Part shown: piece by piece, positions 39,377 through 47,813 of the stretch
How the letters are laid out: every line of letters starts with the position of its first letter
Position numbering within the stretch: the first letter of the stretch is position 1
Translations under genes and position numbers: made by a program
The notes under the pieces: model-generated
What the model saw: the letters and a program-made list of their open reading frames with translations, nothing else
What the model was told of the DNA's origin: nothing
Databases searched by the model: none
DNA from: Halobellus sp. LT62
GTDB taxonomy: Archaea; Halobacteriota; Halobacteria; Halobacteriales; Haloferacaceae
Assembly (NCBI RefSeq): GCF_037031285.1
Contig: NZ_JAYEZO010000001.1
Span: 1,426,001 to 1,490,000, forward strand
Direction of reading: 5' to 3'
Length of the DNA stretch: 64,000 nt

Positions 39377-40473
39377 CACGACCTCGCTGGCTTCCGATCG
39401 ACCGCTCGCAGGCGATCGCAGCGGTGCTGGCACTCGCGCTCGTCGCGTCCGCCTCCGGAGCGGCGACCACCGCGCTGTTGTCCGACCGAGAGGACGTGAG
39501 CGTCGAGTTGGCGGTCGAGCGGTCGCCGGTCTCGTCGTTCCACGTCGAGCCGATCCGTGTATGTGAGCCCACGACTGCGGAGAACGGGGTCGATCCACAA
39601 CTGATAGAGCAGTTCGAAGTCGAGGGCGACGGCTGCGCGAACATCTCGATCTGGGTCTCGCAATCGTGGGTCGAACAGTCCGCCGGCGACGTCGACAACG
39701 TCGTGATCGGCCACGACGGCGGATCGGGGTGGACGTTCTTCGAGACGACGGTCGCCGCCGAGCGAGACGGCTGGTACAAACTCCGAGCGACGACCGACGG
39801 GTTCAGCCCGTTCGGCCTGTTCGTCGCCAACGAGTCGGTCGCGGGGACCGAAGCCGGATCGGCCGTGATCAACGAGTCCGATGCGACCAACGAGTCCGAG
39901 TTCAACGGAACCGATGCGACCAACGAATCCGCAGTCACCGACGGCGGCCTCAACGAGAGTACGGACGGAAACGGAACGGCGACGGCGAACGAGTCGACAG
40001 AAAACAACGCCACGGCGCAGAACGGCACCGAAAGCCCGCCGGATACTGCGAATGGTACACAGAACGGCTCCGCTTGGAAGACAGGAGACAATACGTCGTC
40101 ACCGGCTAACACCAGCCAGTCATCGACGAGCGATGACGAATCGACCACCGAGGGGGGAGCGAGCCCCAACGGCAGCGCGACGAACGACGAGGCGACCGAC
40201 CAGACACCCGATGCAACCGATGGCGAAAACGAGTCGACAACCACCAGTACCCCCGACGGTGAATCGGAATCGAAACCGACTGACGATGGCGACGACGCGG
40301 AGAACTCGTCATCGGAGTCAGAAACGGACAGTGAAACGCCAACGACCGCCCAACCGACCGAAGCGGAGAGCGAATCAACGGAACGCACGCCCACGGAGGA
40401 CGAATCGACGGAGAACGAGTCGACGCCGACCGACGAATCGGCGTCGCTCTCACGCGTGGTGATGAGCCGATGA
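39373..40473 (+). CDS. Secreted Asn/Thr/Ser-rich protein, possible fibre anchor or stalk
   Basis: A 366-residue protein. A hydrophobic signal (about 14-33, AIAAVLALALVASASGAATT) leads to LLSDREDVSVELAVE. Residues 75-150 contain a PGF-pre-PGF-like segment (SQSWVEQSAGDVDNVVIG, GWYKLRATTDGFSPFGLFVA). From about 160 on it is a highly acidic low-complexity stalk with many N-x-S/T sites (NESDATNESEFNGTDATNES), well suited to S-layer-style N-glycosylation. There is no obvious C-terminal membrane helix. Its ATG overlaps the preceding TGA (ATGA), so it is in the peptidase operon and probably a partner that links fibres to the surface. Confidence 0.75.
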   Translation: MTRPRWLPIDRSQAIAAVLALALVASASGAATTALLSDREDVSVELAVERSPVSSFHVEPIRVCEPTTAENGVDPQLIEQFEVEGDGCANISIWVSQSWVEQSAGDVDNVVIGHDGGSGWTFFETTVAAERDGWYKLRATTDGFSPFGLFVANESVAGTEAGSAVINESDATNESEFNGTDATNESAVTDGGLNESTDGNGTATANESTENNATAQNGTESPPDTANGTQNGSAWKTGDNTSSPANTSQSSTSDDESTTEGGASPNGSATNDEATDQTPDATDGENESTTTSTPDGESESKPTDDGDDAENSSSESETDSETPTTAQPTEAESESTERTPTEDESTENESTPTDESASLSRVVMSR

Positions 40474-41789
40474 GCGCCGCCGACCTCCCGGTCTCGATTA
40501 CGGGGACGCAAATGCTCGTCGTCGCCGTCGCAGCGCTGGCGGTCGTCGGCGCGGGGCCGGGGCTCATCTCCGATGCGCTATCGGGCGGGCCAGACCAACT
40601 TGCACCGCCCGGTGTGAGCGACTCGCGCGGGCCGACCGCCGAGATCGGTGTGACCACAGCCGACCCGCCGAACGTCAGAAACGACGAGGGGACAGCCGGC
40701 GTCGTTGCCGGAACGGTCGGCGGTTCGTTGATGCTCGACCAACCGGCCGATCGCGTCGATCTCGTGGTCCGGAGCCGGCTTCCGAACGGTAGCTGGACAG
40801 TCCAGCACCGGACCTCGATCGAACCTGTCGACGCACGGGAAATCGCACTCGACGAGGCGCTCGGTCCGCGATTCACCTACCTCGACGGAGACCAATCGAA
40901 CGGCTTCGACGTCGACACGCCCGGTTCGAGCGTGCGGCGAACCGGGGCGATCTCCGTCACCGCTCGGCTGTTCGTCGACGGCGAGGAAATCGAATCCGTG
41001 ACCGACACGGACGAGTACGGTTTCTTTGTCGACCGCCCCGCGGCGACGACGACCGATACGACGGCCGACGAAAGGGAGTCGTCCGGATCGGAGGACGAGG
41101 GCGACGAATCCCGGAGTTCGCAGTCGTCGACGTCGGAGACGGACGTGCGGTCTGCGGGTGACGGGCCAGCGAAATCAGACGGTACCGTCGGCGGCAGTGG
41201 AGACAGTGGCGACGGCGGAGACGGAGACGAATCACCCGACGTCGGCGACGCCGGTGATTCCGTTAGAGACGACGACGCCGGAGACGACAGCAGCGAGGAC
41301 GAAGCGGACCGTCGGACGCTGCTGTTCGGGACCGACAACGCGCTTCCCGGGAGCACGGGAGAAGACACCGTGACCGTCTCGAACCCCGCGGACGAAGCGG
41401 TGACGGCGACCGTCGCGGTCGGCGCGCCGATTGACGAGGAGAACGGGCTGACAGAGCCCGAATCCGAGGTTGACGAGACGCCTGAGGTCGGCGAACTCTC
41501 CGAGTACCTCGACGTGAAGATCTGGGTCGAAACCGAAGACGGGCGGCAGCGAAACGTCGTCGGCGGCGACGGAAACGTCATCGGCGGCAACGGGTACGTC
41601 CCGCTCGCCGACGCGGCCGAGTCCTCGAAGTCGTTGGATCTCGATCCGGACGAATCAGTCACGGTCGTCGTCGAGTGGCGGATCGCCGGTGACGTCGGCA
41701 ACGAGATCCAATCTGACAGCACGACGCTGTCTGTACACTGCTCGTTCGAGTCGACGACGACCCTCTCCTCGCCGATCCCGCTTTTATAG
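40470..41789 (+). CDS. Membrane-anchored protein with C-terminal TasA-like domain
   Basis: 439 residues. An N-terminal hydrophobic segment (about 12-36, GTQMLVVAVAALAVVGAGPG) has no twin-arginine motif, so it may remain as an anchor. A first beta-rich domain (about 55-190) is followed by an acidic Ser/Asp linker (about 200-290). The last ~150 residues resemble the TasA-like proteins (LLFGTDNALPGSTGEDTVTVSN, LDVKIWVETEDG, RIAGDVGNEIQSDSTTLSV). ATGA overlap with the preceding gene makes it the last gene of the four-gene operon. A cell-proximal subunit that nucleates the fibre is a reasonable inference. Confidence 0.75.
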   Translation: MSAADLPVSITGTQMLVVAVAALAVVGAGPGLISDALSGGPDQLAPPGVSDSRGPTAEIGVTTADPPNVRNDEGTAGVVAGTVGGSLMLDQPADRVDLVVRSRLPNGSWTVQHRTSIEPVDAREIALDEALGPRFTYLDGDQSNGFDVDTPGSSVRRTGAISVTARLFVDGEEIESVTDTDEYGFFVDRPAATTTDTTADERESSGSEDEGDESRSSQSSTSETDVRSAGDGPAKSDGTVGGSGDSGDGGDGDESPDVGDAGDSVRDDDAGDDSSEDEADRRTLLFGTDNALPGSTGEDTVTVSNPADEAVTATVAVGAPIDEENGLTEPESEVDETPEVGELSEYLDVKIWVETEDGRQRNVVGGDGNVIGGNGYVPLADAAESSKSLDLDPDESVTVVVEWRIAGDVGNEIQSDSTTLSVHCSFESTTTLSSPIPLL

Positions 41790-41808
41790 ACCCGTTCGAC
41801 CCCCGTTG

Positions 41809-43092
41809 CTACCACTCTGAGAGCTGATTCAGCACCGAGATAATCCGCAGAATCGAGCCCGCATCACCGGGGTCGTAGATCAGTTCGTCCGTCGAGCGGA
41901 CGTGTTCGAGGACGGATTCGGAGGCGTGTTCCGGTGCCGCCGCGAGCCCCGCGTCAGACGCTTCGGCCCACTCCATAATCCGGAGGTCCGATTTGCTGTC
42001 GCCCATCACGAGACAGAACGGATCGTCGATGTCTAAGACGTCGAGTGCGCTCTGTACGCCGGTCGGCTTATCGAGGTCGAGCGAGCCGATCTCCGCGGCG
42101 TCGGCGTGATAATAGGCGACGTCGATGCGGTCGAATCGGGATCGGATCTCTGTCGGGATTCGCTCGACGTCGCAGTCGGGCGTCGCATCCTGCTCTGCGA
42201 GCACGGCATCGATTTCCGGGTCGGCGGCGGCGTAGTACGCGCGTGCCCAGTCGATCGATCGACCGGAAGAGTCTGCCGGTGCGTCGCGCGCTTCGATGCC
42301 GACGTTCTCGACGCCCTCGACGGTTTCGACGACCGCCTGTCCGAGCAGGTCGATCAGATAGACGAGGCCCTCGTCGATGACCTCCTCGGCGGCGTCGCTG
42401 CCGACGTCGAAGTTCGGCTTCAGCGTCACGTTGAACTCGTTTCCTTGGAGGTGCAGCGAGCGTCGCAACTCCGCCGGGGCGGCGGTGAGCACGCGGGAGC
42501 GGACCAGCGAGAAGACCTCTTGAATCTCCTCGTCGAGCGTCTCATAGAGGAGTCGCTTCGTGTCGGATCCGTGACCCGGGGTGAACACCCCGGTCCCGGC
42601 CTCGTAGACGATGCTGAACGAACCCGAGTGGACCAACTCTGTCCCGAGTCCCTGAATCATAAATCCCTTCACGTTTTCGAGGGTCTGACCCGTGCAGATC
42701 ACGATCGGGATCCCCGTTTCGTGCAGTTCCGTCAGGAGGTGCAGCGTCTCCCGCGGAATCTCGTTGTCGGTTCGACCCGCAGAACGGAGCGTCTCGTCGA
42801 CGTCGAGGACGAGCGCGTTCACCGATCGCCCGTACTTCGAGTGGAGATCGAGCGCGGAGAACGTCTGCTCGCGCGTCGCGCGGGCGGCGATTTCGGCCAT
42901 CGTCTCGCCCGCTGCGAACGACTGCGCGATCTCGCGCTTTCGGCCGTCGAGCTCGTCGCTCGCGTCCTGCCAATACTCGAGTGCGACGCGGGAGTCGACC
43001 GGCGGAAAGAGATCGACGAAGTTCTGCAGATCGCGGAGCGTGTCCGTCTCGTACTCCTCGTAGAGTCGATAGAGGAGATCGTACCGATCCAT
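41809..43092 (-). CDS. HAD-superfamily phosphatase with N-terminal helical domain
   Basis: A 427-residue protein. Residues 1-95 are helical (MDRYDLLYRLYEEYETDTLRD). The HAD domain then starts with motif I NALVLDVDETLRSAG (nucleophile Asp in DVDET), motif II IPIVICTGQTLENVKGF, and motif IV CLVMGDSKSDLRIMEWA, giving the metal-binding Asp pair. The cap region is long. Substrate unknown, and relatives include sugar-phosphate phosphatases. ATG 43092 fits, because an upstream in-frame extension of 52 codons is not family-like. It is convergent with the fibre operon, with only 19 bp between stops. Confidence 0.85.
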   Translation of the reverse strand: MDRYDLLYRLYEEYETDTLRDLQNFVDLFPPVDSRVALEYWQDASDELDGRKREIAQSFAAGETMAEIAARATREQTFSALDLHSKYGRSVNALVLDVDETLRSAGRTDNEIPRETLHLLTELHETGIPIVICTGQTLENVKGFMIQGLGTELVHSGSFSIVYEAGTGVFTPGHGSDTKRLLYETLDEEIQEVFSLVRSRVLTAAPAELRRSLHLQGNEFNVTLKPNFDVGSDAAEEVIDEGLVYLIDLLGQAVVETVEGVENVGIEARDAPADSSGRSIDWARAYYAAADPEIDAVLAEQDATPDCDVERIPTEIRSRFDRIDVAYYHADAAEIGSLDLDKPTGVQSALDVLDIDDPFCLVMGDSKSDLRIMEWAEASDAGLAAAPEHASESVLEHVRSTDELIYDPGDAGSILRIISVLNQLSEW

Positions 43093-43189
43093 ACCGAGTT
43101 CCCGTCCCCCGTCGGTAAAAACACACTCCTCGAACGCGACGCCGGATCTGAGGGAAACGCTCAAACCGTCGACTGACCAACGGACGGGT

Positions 43190-43630
43190 ATGGCAGACTG
43201 GACCGACAGCATCGTCGGGGATCGAATGGCTGTCGACCGCGAGTTCAACGACCAAGTGGAACACTCCGAGTTCTCGAGTCAGGAGTGGGGGCTCATCATG
43301 ACGGCGACCGAACTAGATATCGAACACGCCGACGACCCCGAGCACGCGCGGATTGTCGCCGAAACCGAGAAGCTGCCACAGATTATGCCGGAGCTGGATA
43401 ACGTCCGCAAACAGATGGCGCAGATGGGCGGCGGCGATCAATCGAGCGGTGGCAGCGGCATCCTCGACTCGCTGAAGGGGGCGCTTGGTCTGGGGAACGG
43501 CACCGGACAGTCCGACCAAGAGCGCCTCGAAGCGGCCGAGCGACTGACGCAGGCGTACGCCGACGCGCTGCAGTCGCACTTGGAATCGAACGGCAAGTGG
43601 GAGCAGGTCCGGATCGCCTACCAAGAGTAA
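43190..43630 (+). CDS. Conserved haloarchaeal protein (DUF5799-like)
   Basis: A 146-residue soluble acidic protein. It opens MADWTDSIVGDRMAVDREFNDQV, continues FSSQEWGLIMTATELDIEHA, has a Gly/Ser-rich linker near 80-110 and ends in a helix (RLTQAYADALQSHLESNGKWEQ). This matches the haloarchaeal DUF5799 family. The EWGLIMTATEFEI-type segment is its hallmark. No function is known. It is divergent from the HAD gene and 101 bp upstream of rtcB. Confidence 0.82.
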   Translation: MADWTDSIVGDRMAVDREFNDQVEHSEFSSQEWGLIMTATELDIEHADDPEHARIVAETEKLPQIMPELDNVRKQMAQMGGGDQSSGGSGILDSLKGALGLGNGTGQSDQERLEAAERLTQAYADALQSHLESNGKWEQVRIAYQE

Positions 43631-43731
43631 CCGGCCGACGACTCGGCGGACCGACCGCGACGGCCGGCGATGTCCGTCTATCGGCCGCACCGAAGGGAAC
43701 CCTTTCCTCCCGGGCCCTCGTTGCACGTTGT

Positions 43732-45264
43732 ATGACCGAACACGCTGACGACAGCGGCGGCGAAGTCCGCGAATACGACGGAATCCGACTCGAACGCGTC
43801 CGCGAGTACGTCTGGGAGATTCCGCGCGACGGTGAGATGCGGGTCCCCGCGCGGGTGCTGGCGAGCGAGGCGCTGCTCGACCAGATCGGCGGCGACAAAA
43901 CGCTCCAGCAACTCCGCAACGCGACGCATCTCCCGGGGATCGCCGAACACGCGATCTGTATGCCCGACGGCCACCAAGGCTACGGGTTCCCCGTCGGCGG
44001 CGTCGGCGCGACGGACGTCGAGACCGGCTGTATCTCACCGGGCGCGATCGGCTACGACATCAACTGCGGCGTCAGGATGATGCGGACGAACCTGACGTAC
44101 GACGACCTCGTCGGTCACGAGGAGGAACTCGTCGACACGCTCTTCGCGAACATCCCTTCCGGACTCGGCGGCGGTGGCATCGTCGAAGCCGATCGCGACA
44201 CGCTCGAAGCGATTCTGGATCGCGGCGTCGACTGGGCGCTCGAACACGGCTACGCCGTCGAGGACGACCTCGCTCACTGCGAAGACGAGGGGATGCGCCC
44301 GGACGCCGATCCGAATGCCGTATCACAGAAGGCCAAAGACCGGGGGAAGAACCAGATCGGGAGCCTCGGCTCGGGGAATCACTTCCTCGAAGTCCAGCGG
44401 GTCACCGACATCTACCGTCCGGAAGTGGCCGCGGAGTTCGGACTCGAAGAAGAGCAGATCGTCGTCCTCATCCACTGCGGCTCCCGCGGACTCGGCCACC
44501 AGATCTGTTCGGACTACCTGCGAGAGATCGAGAAGCGCCACGGCGACCTCCTCGCGGAGCTCCCGGACCGGGAGTTGGCGGCCGCGCCCGCCGGCTCGGA
44601 GTTGGCGGAGGAGTACTACGGCGCGATGTGCGCGGCGATCAACTTCGCGTGGGTGAACCGCCAGCTGATCATGCACCGGACTCGGCGCGTCTTCCAGCGC
44701 GTCTTCGGCAGAGACTGGGAGGAAATGGAGATGGAACTCCTCTACGACGTCGCGCACAACATCGGCAAAAAAGAGATTCACGAGGTCGGCGTCGACGAGG
44801 ACGGCCGTCCCGCCAGTCCCGACGAAGCGGTCGAGCGGGCAGAGCGGGAGCTCTACGTCCACCGAAAGGGGGCGACCCGCGCGTTCCCCGCGGGTCGACC
44901 GGAGCTTCCCGCGGCGTACCGCGACGTGGGCCAGCCCGTCATCATCCCCGGGAGTATGGGTGCGGGCTCGTACGTCCTCCGCGGCGGCGAACACTCTCTC
45001 GACGTCTCCTTCGGCTCGACGGCCCACGGCGCGGGCCGGACGATGAGTCGGACGCGGGCAAAGAAGGAGTACTGGGGCGAGACAGTGCGAGAAGAGCTCC
45101 GCGATCAACAGAAGATCTACGTGAAGGCGCAGTCGGGCGCGACGGTCGCCGAGGAGGCACCCGGCGTCTACAAGGACATCGACGAGGTGGTTCGCGTCTC
45201 CGACGAGTTGGGCATCGGCGACAAGGTCGCACGGACGTTCCCGGTCTGCAACATCAAGGGGTAG
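43732..45264 (+). CDS. rtcB: RNA ligase RtcB
   Basis: A 510-residue RtcB, the tRNA-splicing ligase that joins 2',3'-cyclic phosphate and 5'-OH ends using GTP and Mn. Metal and guanylate residues are all visible: YDINCGVRMM (Cys), GSLGSGNHFLEVQ, VLIHCGSRGLGHQ, YDVAHNIGKKE, IIPGSMGAGSYVL and the guanylated-His segment STAHGAGRTMSRTRAKK. It ends VARTFPVCNIKG, as expected for the family. No intein interrupts it. ATG 43732 begins an acidic haloarchaeal N-terminus. A lone gene. Archaeal homologues also take part in RNA repair. Confidence 0.95.
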   Translation: MTEHADDSGGEVREYDGIRLERVREYVWEIPRDGEMRVPARVLASEALLDQIGGDKTLQQLRNATHLPGIAEHAICMPDGHQGYGFPVGGVGATDVETGCISPGAIGYDINCGVRMMRTNLTYDDLVGHEEELVDTLFANIPSGLGGGGIVEADRDTLEAILDRGVDWALEHGYAVEDDLAHCEDEGMRPDADPNAVSQKAKDRGKNQIGSLGSGNHFLEVQRVTDIYRPEVAAEFGLEEEQIVVLIHCGSRGLGHQICSDYLREIEKRHGDLLAELPDRELAAAPAGSELAEEYYGAMCAAINFAWVNRQLIMHRTRRVFQRVFGRDWEEMEMELLYDVAHNIGKKEIHEVGVDEDGRPASPDEAVERAERELYVHRKGATRAFPAGRPELPAAYRDVGQPVIIPGSMGAGSYVLRGGEHSLDVSFGSTAHGAGRTMSRTRAKKEYWGETVREELRDQQKIYVKAQSGATVAEEAPGVYKDIDEVVRVSDELGIGDKVARTFPVCNIKG

Positions 45265-45480
45265 GCGTCGCTACCGACGCCGAGGGGAGACGCCACTACC
45301 GACTCCAAGGGAGAATTTCCGTGGTTTCGGGGGCAAACAGGCGGCGCATCGACTCGGACCGCGACGGCGCGCCGCGCACCCGCCGTGACCGTCGCGGTCG
45401 ACGTTCAACTCACGGGGGCGTTGGCCTCGCCTTCCGATAAAAAGGCTCGTGCGGAAGGGCCGTCGGTCGCCCCGGCCGCG

Positions 45481-45843
45481 TTACTCCAGTTCCTCGATGA
45501 GTTCGACGTGATAGCCCTCGGGGTCGGTGATGAAAGCGAGACGAACTTCGTCGCCGATGACTTGCGGCTCCATCACGACGGTACTGCCCCACTCCGCCTG
45601 CGCTTTTTCGACTGTCGCCGCGGCGTCGTCGACGGCGATAGCGACGTGATCGATCCCCTCGGGATCCACCGGTTCGTCGACCACGAGGAACTGAATCTCC
45701 GCGCCCCCGTCGCTGCCGACGAACACCATCCGTTGCCCGTCCAATTCGGCCTCCCTCGTCCGTTCGAGGTCGAGAAGCGATTCGTAGAAGTCGAGCGTCG
45801 CGTCGATATCGCTGACGTTCAGCGCCGCGTGAAGTACGTCCAT
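45481..45843 (-). CDS. VOC-fold protein (glyoxalase/bleomycin-resistance family)
   Basis: A 120-residue two-repeat VOC protein. The first module is MDVLHAALNVSDIDATLDFYESLLDLERTRE, the second is IDHVAIAVDDAAATVEKAQ, ending AFITDPEGYHVELIEELE. The metal-binding set His5, Glu near 71 (AEIQFLVV), His near 84 (IDHVAI) and Glu near 116 is consistent with lactoylglutathione-lyase-like proteins. The haloarchaeal thiol substrate is unknown. ATG 45843 is chosen because the VOC strand begins there. Confidence 0.85.
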   Translation of the reverse strand: MDVLHAALNVSDIDATLDFYESLLDLERTREAELDGQRMVFVGSDGGAEIQFLVVDEPVDPEGIDHVAIAVDDAAATVEKAQAEWGSTVVMEPQVIGDEVRLAFITDPEGYHVELIEELE

Positions 45844-45990
45844 CGAACGTAGTTGCACGGCATCAACCGATAAAGGTACGGCACGTCTCCGATCAGCTGT
45901 CGGGCTGACTCCTCGATCGGCTCTTCTTCTCCTCGGTCGAATCTTATTCTCCCCGATTGATCCTTCGTCAGTCGTACAGTCGGGCACGAT

Positions 45991-46224
45991 TCAACCGTGT
46001 GTGCACACGAGGAGCCGATCCGACTCGCGGGTCACGCAGAGTCGGTCGGCGTCGGAAAGGTCGAACGAATGCGACCGCTGCTCAGTGAGGAGAATCCGTC
46101 CGAACGGATCACCACAAGCGGGACAGGAGACGTCGTCTCGGTTCGCGTAGAGCGTGACTTCGCCGTCCGAGCGGAGCAGTTTCATCCGATGCCGGACCGC
46201 GTGCTGGTCGAATCTCTCTCCCAT
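45991..46224 (-). CDS. Small zinc-ribbon-like haloarchaeal protein (DUF7385-like)
   Basis: A 77-residue protein beginning MGERFDQHAVRHRMKLLRSDG. One Cys-x-x-Cys pair occurs in DVSCPACGDPF, with single Cys residues later (RLCVTRES, LLVCTHG) that could complete a metal site. It ends in the conserved ESDRLLVCTHG. Family DUF7385, sometimes labelled flagella-cluster protein, fits by pattern, but the assignment is from memory. The neighbour upstream also carries a zinc ribbon. Confidence 0.72.
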   Translation of the reverse strand: MGERFDQHAVRHRMKLLRSDGEVTLYANRDDVSCPACGDPFGRILLTEQRSHSFDLSDADRLCVTRESDRLLVCTHG

Positions 46225-46319
46225 CGGAAGAACGGTGCGTCGCCGCCCGGCAAAACCGTTGTCGTCGGAGGAATTGGAGCGGTCAGAGGCGTCCGAGTCG
46301 TCGGAGGCGCTGTTCAGGC

Positions 46320-47033
46320 TCAGTCCATCTGCGAGAGCCGCTCTTCGGTCCTGACCAGCGCCGTCTCATCGTCCTCGGTCAGATAGGCGACGAGATCTCG
46401 CGACGCCCGCACGAGCCGATCGGACTCCGCGACCGGCACGTCTCCCTGAATCGCCTCGATACGTCGAAGGTGCGTTTCGAGCGTCTCACGGACGCGGCCC
46501 GCGGCCGCGTCCGGGTGGTCGTCGAGCCACGCGCCGAGGTCGCTACAGAAGGTCGAAAGGACCTCGGCGTACGCCAGCCCGCGGGCGGCGGTCATCGAGT
46601 CGGGAACCGACGACGGGTCCGTCCGCTCGCCGTCGTCGGCACCGCGGAGCAGTTCGAGGACGTACAGACGCGCGTCATCGGTGGGATCGCGGGCGCGAAC
46701 CAAGACGTCGACGGCGTGCAGTAGCTCCGCGGCCGCGAGCACCGTGTCGTCGACGGGCCGCAGGGCACCGCCGCGGACGAACCCCCGCTGTCGGACGTAG
46801 TCTCGCAGCGTCGCCTTCAGTTCCTCGGCGACGTCTTCGAGATCGGTGTTGTCGTCGAGTTCGGCGCGGTGCGGAGACAGATCGAGCGTGACAGCGCTGT
46901 CGGTGTGGCGCTCGCGCTCACCGACGCCGACGCTCCGGAGGCTCCCGCAGTCGGGGCAGTTCACCGTCCCCGTCTCGAAGTACGACCACTCGCGCTCGCA
47001 CTCTTTGCAGCGGCGGTGGCCACGAATTCGCAT
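46320..47033 (-). CDS. Zinc-ribbon protein with helical C-terminal domain (haloarchaeal, unknown)
   Basis: A 237-residue protein. The N-terminal zinc ribbon has two Cys-x-x-Cys pairs (RRCKECEREW and NCPDCGSLRSVGVG). A long helical region follows (EDVAEELKATLRDYVRQR, DDTVLAAAELLHAVDVLVRA, LAYAEVLSTFCSDLGAWLDD), with SDRLVRASRDLVAYLTEDDE near the end. It resembles the haloarchaeal DUF7117 family; no function known. ATG 47033 starts MRIRGHRRCKEC. The AT-rich box TAAATATATC 84-92 bp upstream may be its promoter, although the same box can be read from the other strand. Confidence 0.75.
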   Translation of the reverse strand: MRIRGHRRCKECEREWSYFETGTVNCPDCGSLRSVGVGERERHTDSAVTLDLSPHRAELDDNTDLEDVAEELKATLRDYVRQRGFVRGGALRPVDDTVLAAAELLHAVDVLVRARDPTDDARLYVLELLRGADDGERTDPSSVPDSMTAARGLAYAEVLSTFCSDLGAWLDDHPDAAAGRVRETLETHLRRIEAIQGDVPVAESDRLVRASRDLVAYLTEDDETALVRTEERLSQMD

Positions 47034-47145
47034 ATCTGATTCTCGGGGCCGACTCGGAAAAGCGCGTCGCGAACGGCAGCGGTCGTCCGAGACACCGAAC
47101 CGTCTCGCCGTGGCCGATATATTTATGTGTGGCAGTCGGCTACCT

Positions 47146-47240
47146 CCGGGTGACGCTTCGCTTTGGAGGGCCGAAGCGTCAGCGGGGACCAATTCAGGGC
47201 GGCAAGCATCCGCGTGTTTTCGCGCGGCTTGCTTCCTTTT
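47146..47240 (+). ncRNA. Candidate structured RNA (about 95 nt)
   Basis: Downstream of an AT-rich box (GATATATTTATG, 47117-47126) lies a perfect 10 bp hairpin, TGACGCTTCG (47151-47160) with CGAAGCGTCA (47172-47181). Then comes a second hairpin, GCAAGC (47202-47207) with GCTTGC (47227-47232) enclosing CGCG/CGCG pairs, followed directly by TTCCTTTT, a terminator-like end. No convincing protein is encoded across it. The AT-rich box could instead be the promoter of the divergent zinc-ribbon gene, so an RNA gene is plausible but unproven. Confidence 0.4.
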
Positions 47241-47510
47241 CGATGCGCACTGTTGTAGAGAGCCACGTGAGTCGAGACTTCAGCGGCGAAACCGTGTCGA
47301 GGTGCAGTCGTCTCCGCATCGTCACGGGTAGGAAATATATCAACGCAGACATATTTGTACACTGACGACGGAGTGGTAAATTGGTAGATATATTCGCGTA
47401 GAGCCCTCCCACCGATACCGACGCTTTCCGTCAATAATGAACGCTCCACGTACTACAGCGGGTCGATATGTTTATTTTGGAGAACACTAATATACAAGTA
47501 GAATACTACA
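47241..47510. other. Intergenic and promoter region before the PadR/RosR-like gene
   Basis: No supported gene. The last ~60 bases before ATG 47511 are AT-rich, with TATA-like ATGTTTATTTTGG (47469-47481) and TAATATACAAG (47488-47498). The small inverted repeat GTAG-AATA-CTAC lies at 47498-47509, ending one base before ATG 47511, and could be an autoregulatory site. Confidence 0.45.
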
Positions 47511-47807
47511 ATGTACGACTTGACAGGATTTCAGCGCGACTTGCTGTACGTAATCGCCGGTCTCGAAGAACCCCACGGGCTCGCGATCAAAGAGGAACTC
47601 GAAGAATACTACGAAAAGGAGATCCACCACGGGCGGCTGTACCCGAACCTCGACACCCTCGTCGAAAAGGGGCTCGTCGACAAAGGTCAGCGCGACCGGC
47701 GGACGAACTACTACACGCTCACGCGACGCGGCCGACGCGAAATCGCGGCGCGAAAGGACTGGGAAGGCAACTACATCAACGTCTCCTTCGAGGGCATCGA
47801 CGACTGA
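47511..47807 (+). CDS. PadR-family winged-helix regulator, RosR-like
   Basis: A 98-residue single-domain PadR regulator. MYDLTGFQRDLLYVIAGLEEPHGLAIKEEL leads into the recognition helix and wing (HHGRLYPNLDTLVEKGLVDKGQ, RRTNYYTLTRRGRREI). The sequence is close to what I know of Halobacterium RosR, the regulator of the oxidative-stress response, but several haloarchaeal PadR proteins share this core. The AT-rich promoter with a GTAG/CTAC inverted repeat close to the start suggests autoregulation. It is convergent with the AI-2E transporter gene (6 bp between stops). Confidence 0.85.
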   Translation: MYDLTGFQRDLLYVIAGLEEPHGLAIKEELEEYYEKEIHHGRLYPNLDTLVEKGLVDKGQRDRRTNYYTLTRRGRREIAARKDWEGNYINVSFEGIDD

Positions 47808-47813
47808 GACCAC

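Noticed and set aside
39850-40440. Repeated Asn-Glu-Ser/Thr codons could look like a CRISPR or tandem DNA repeat
   Set aside because: The repetition is at protein level (glycosylation-type stalk), with no fixed spacer or repeat length.
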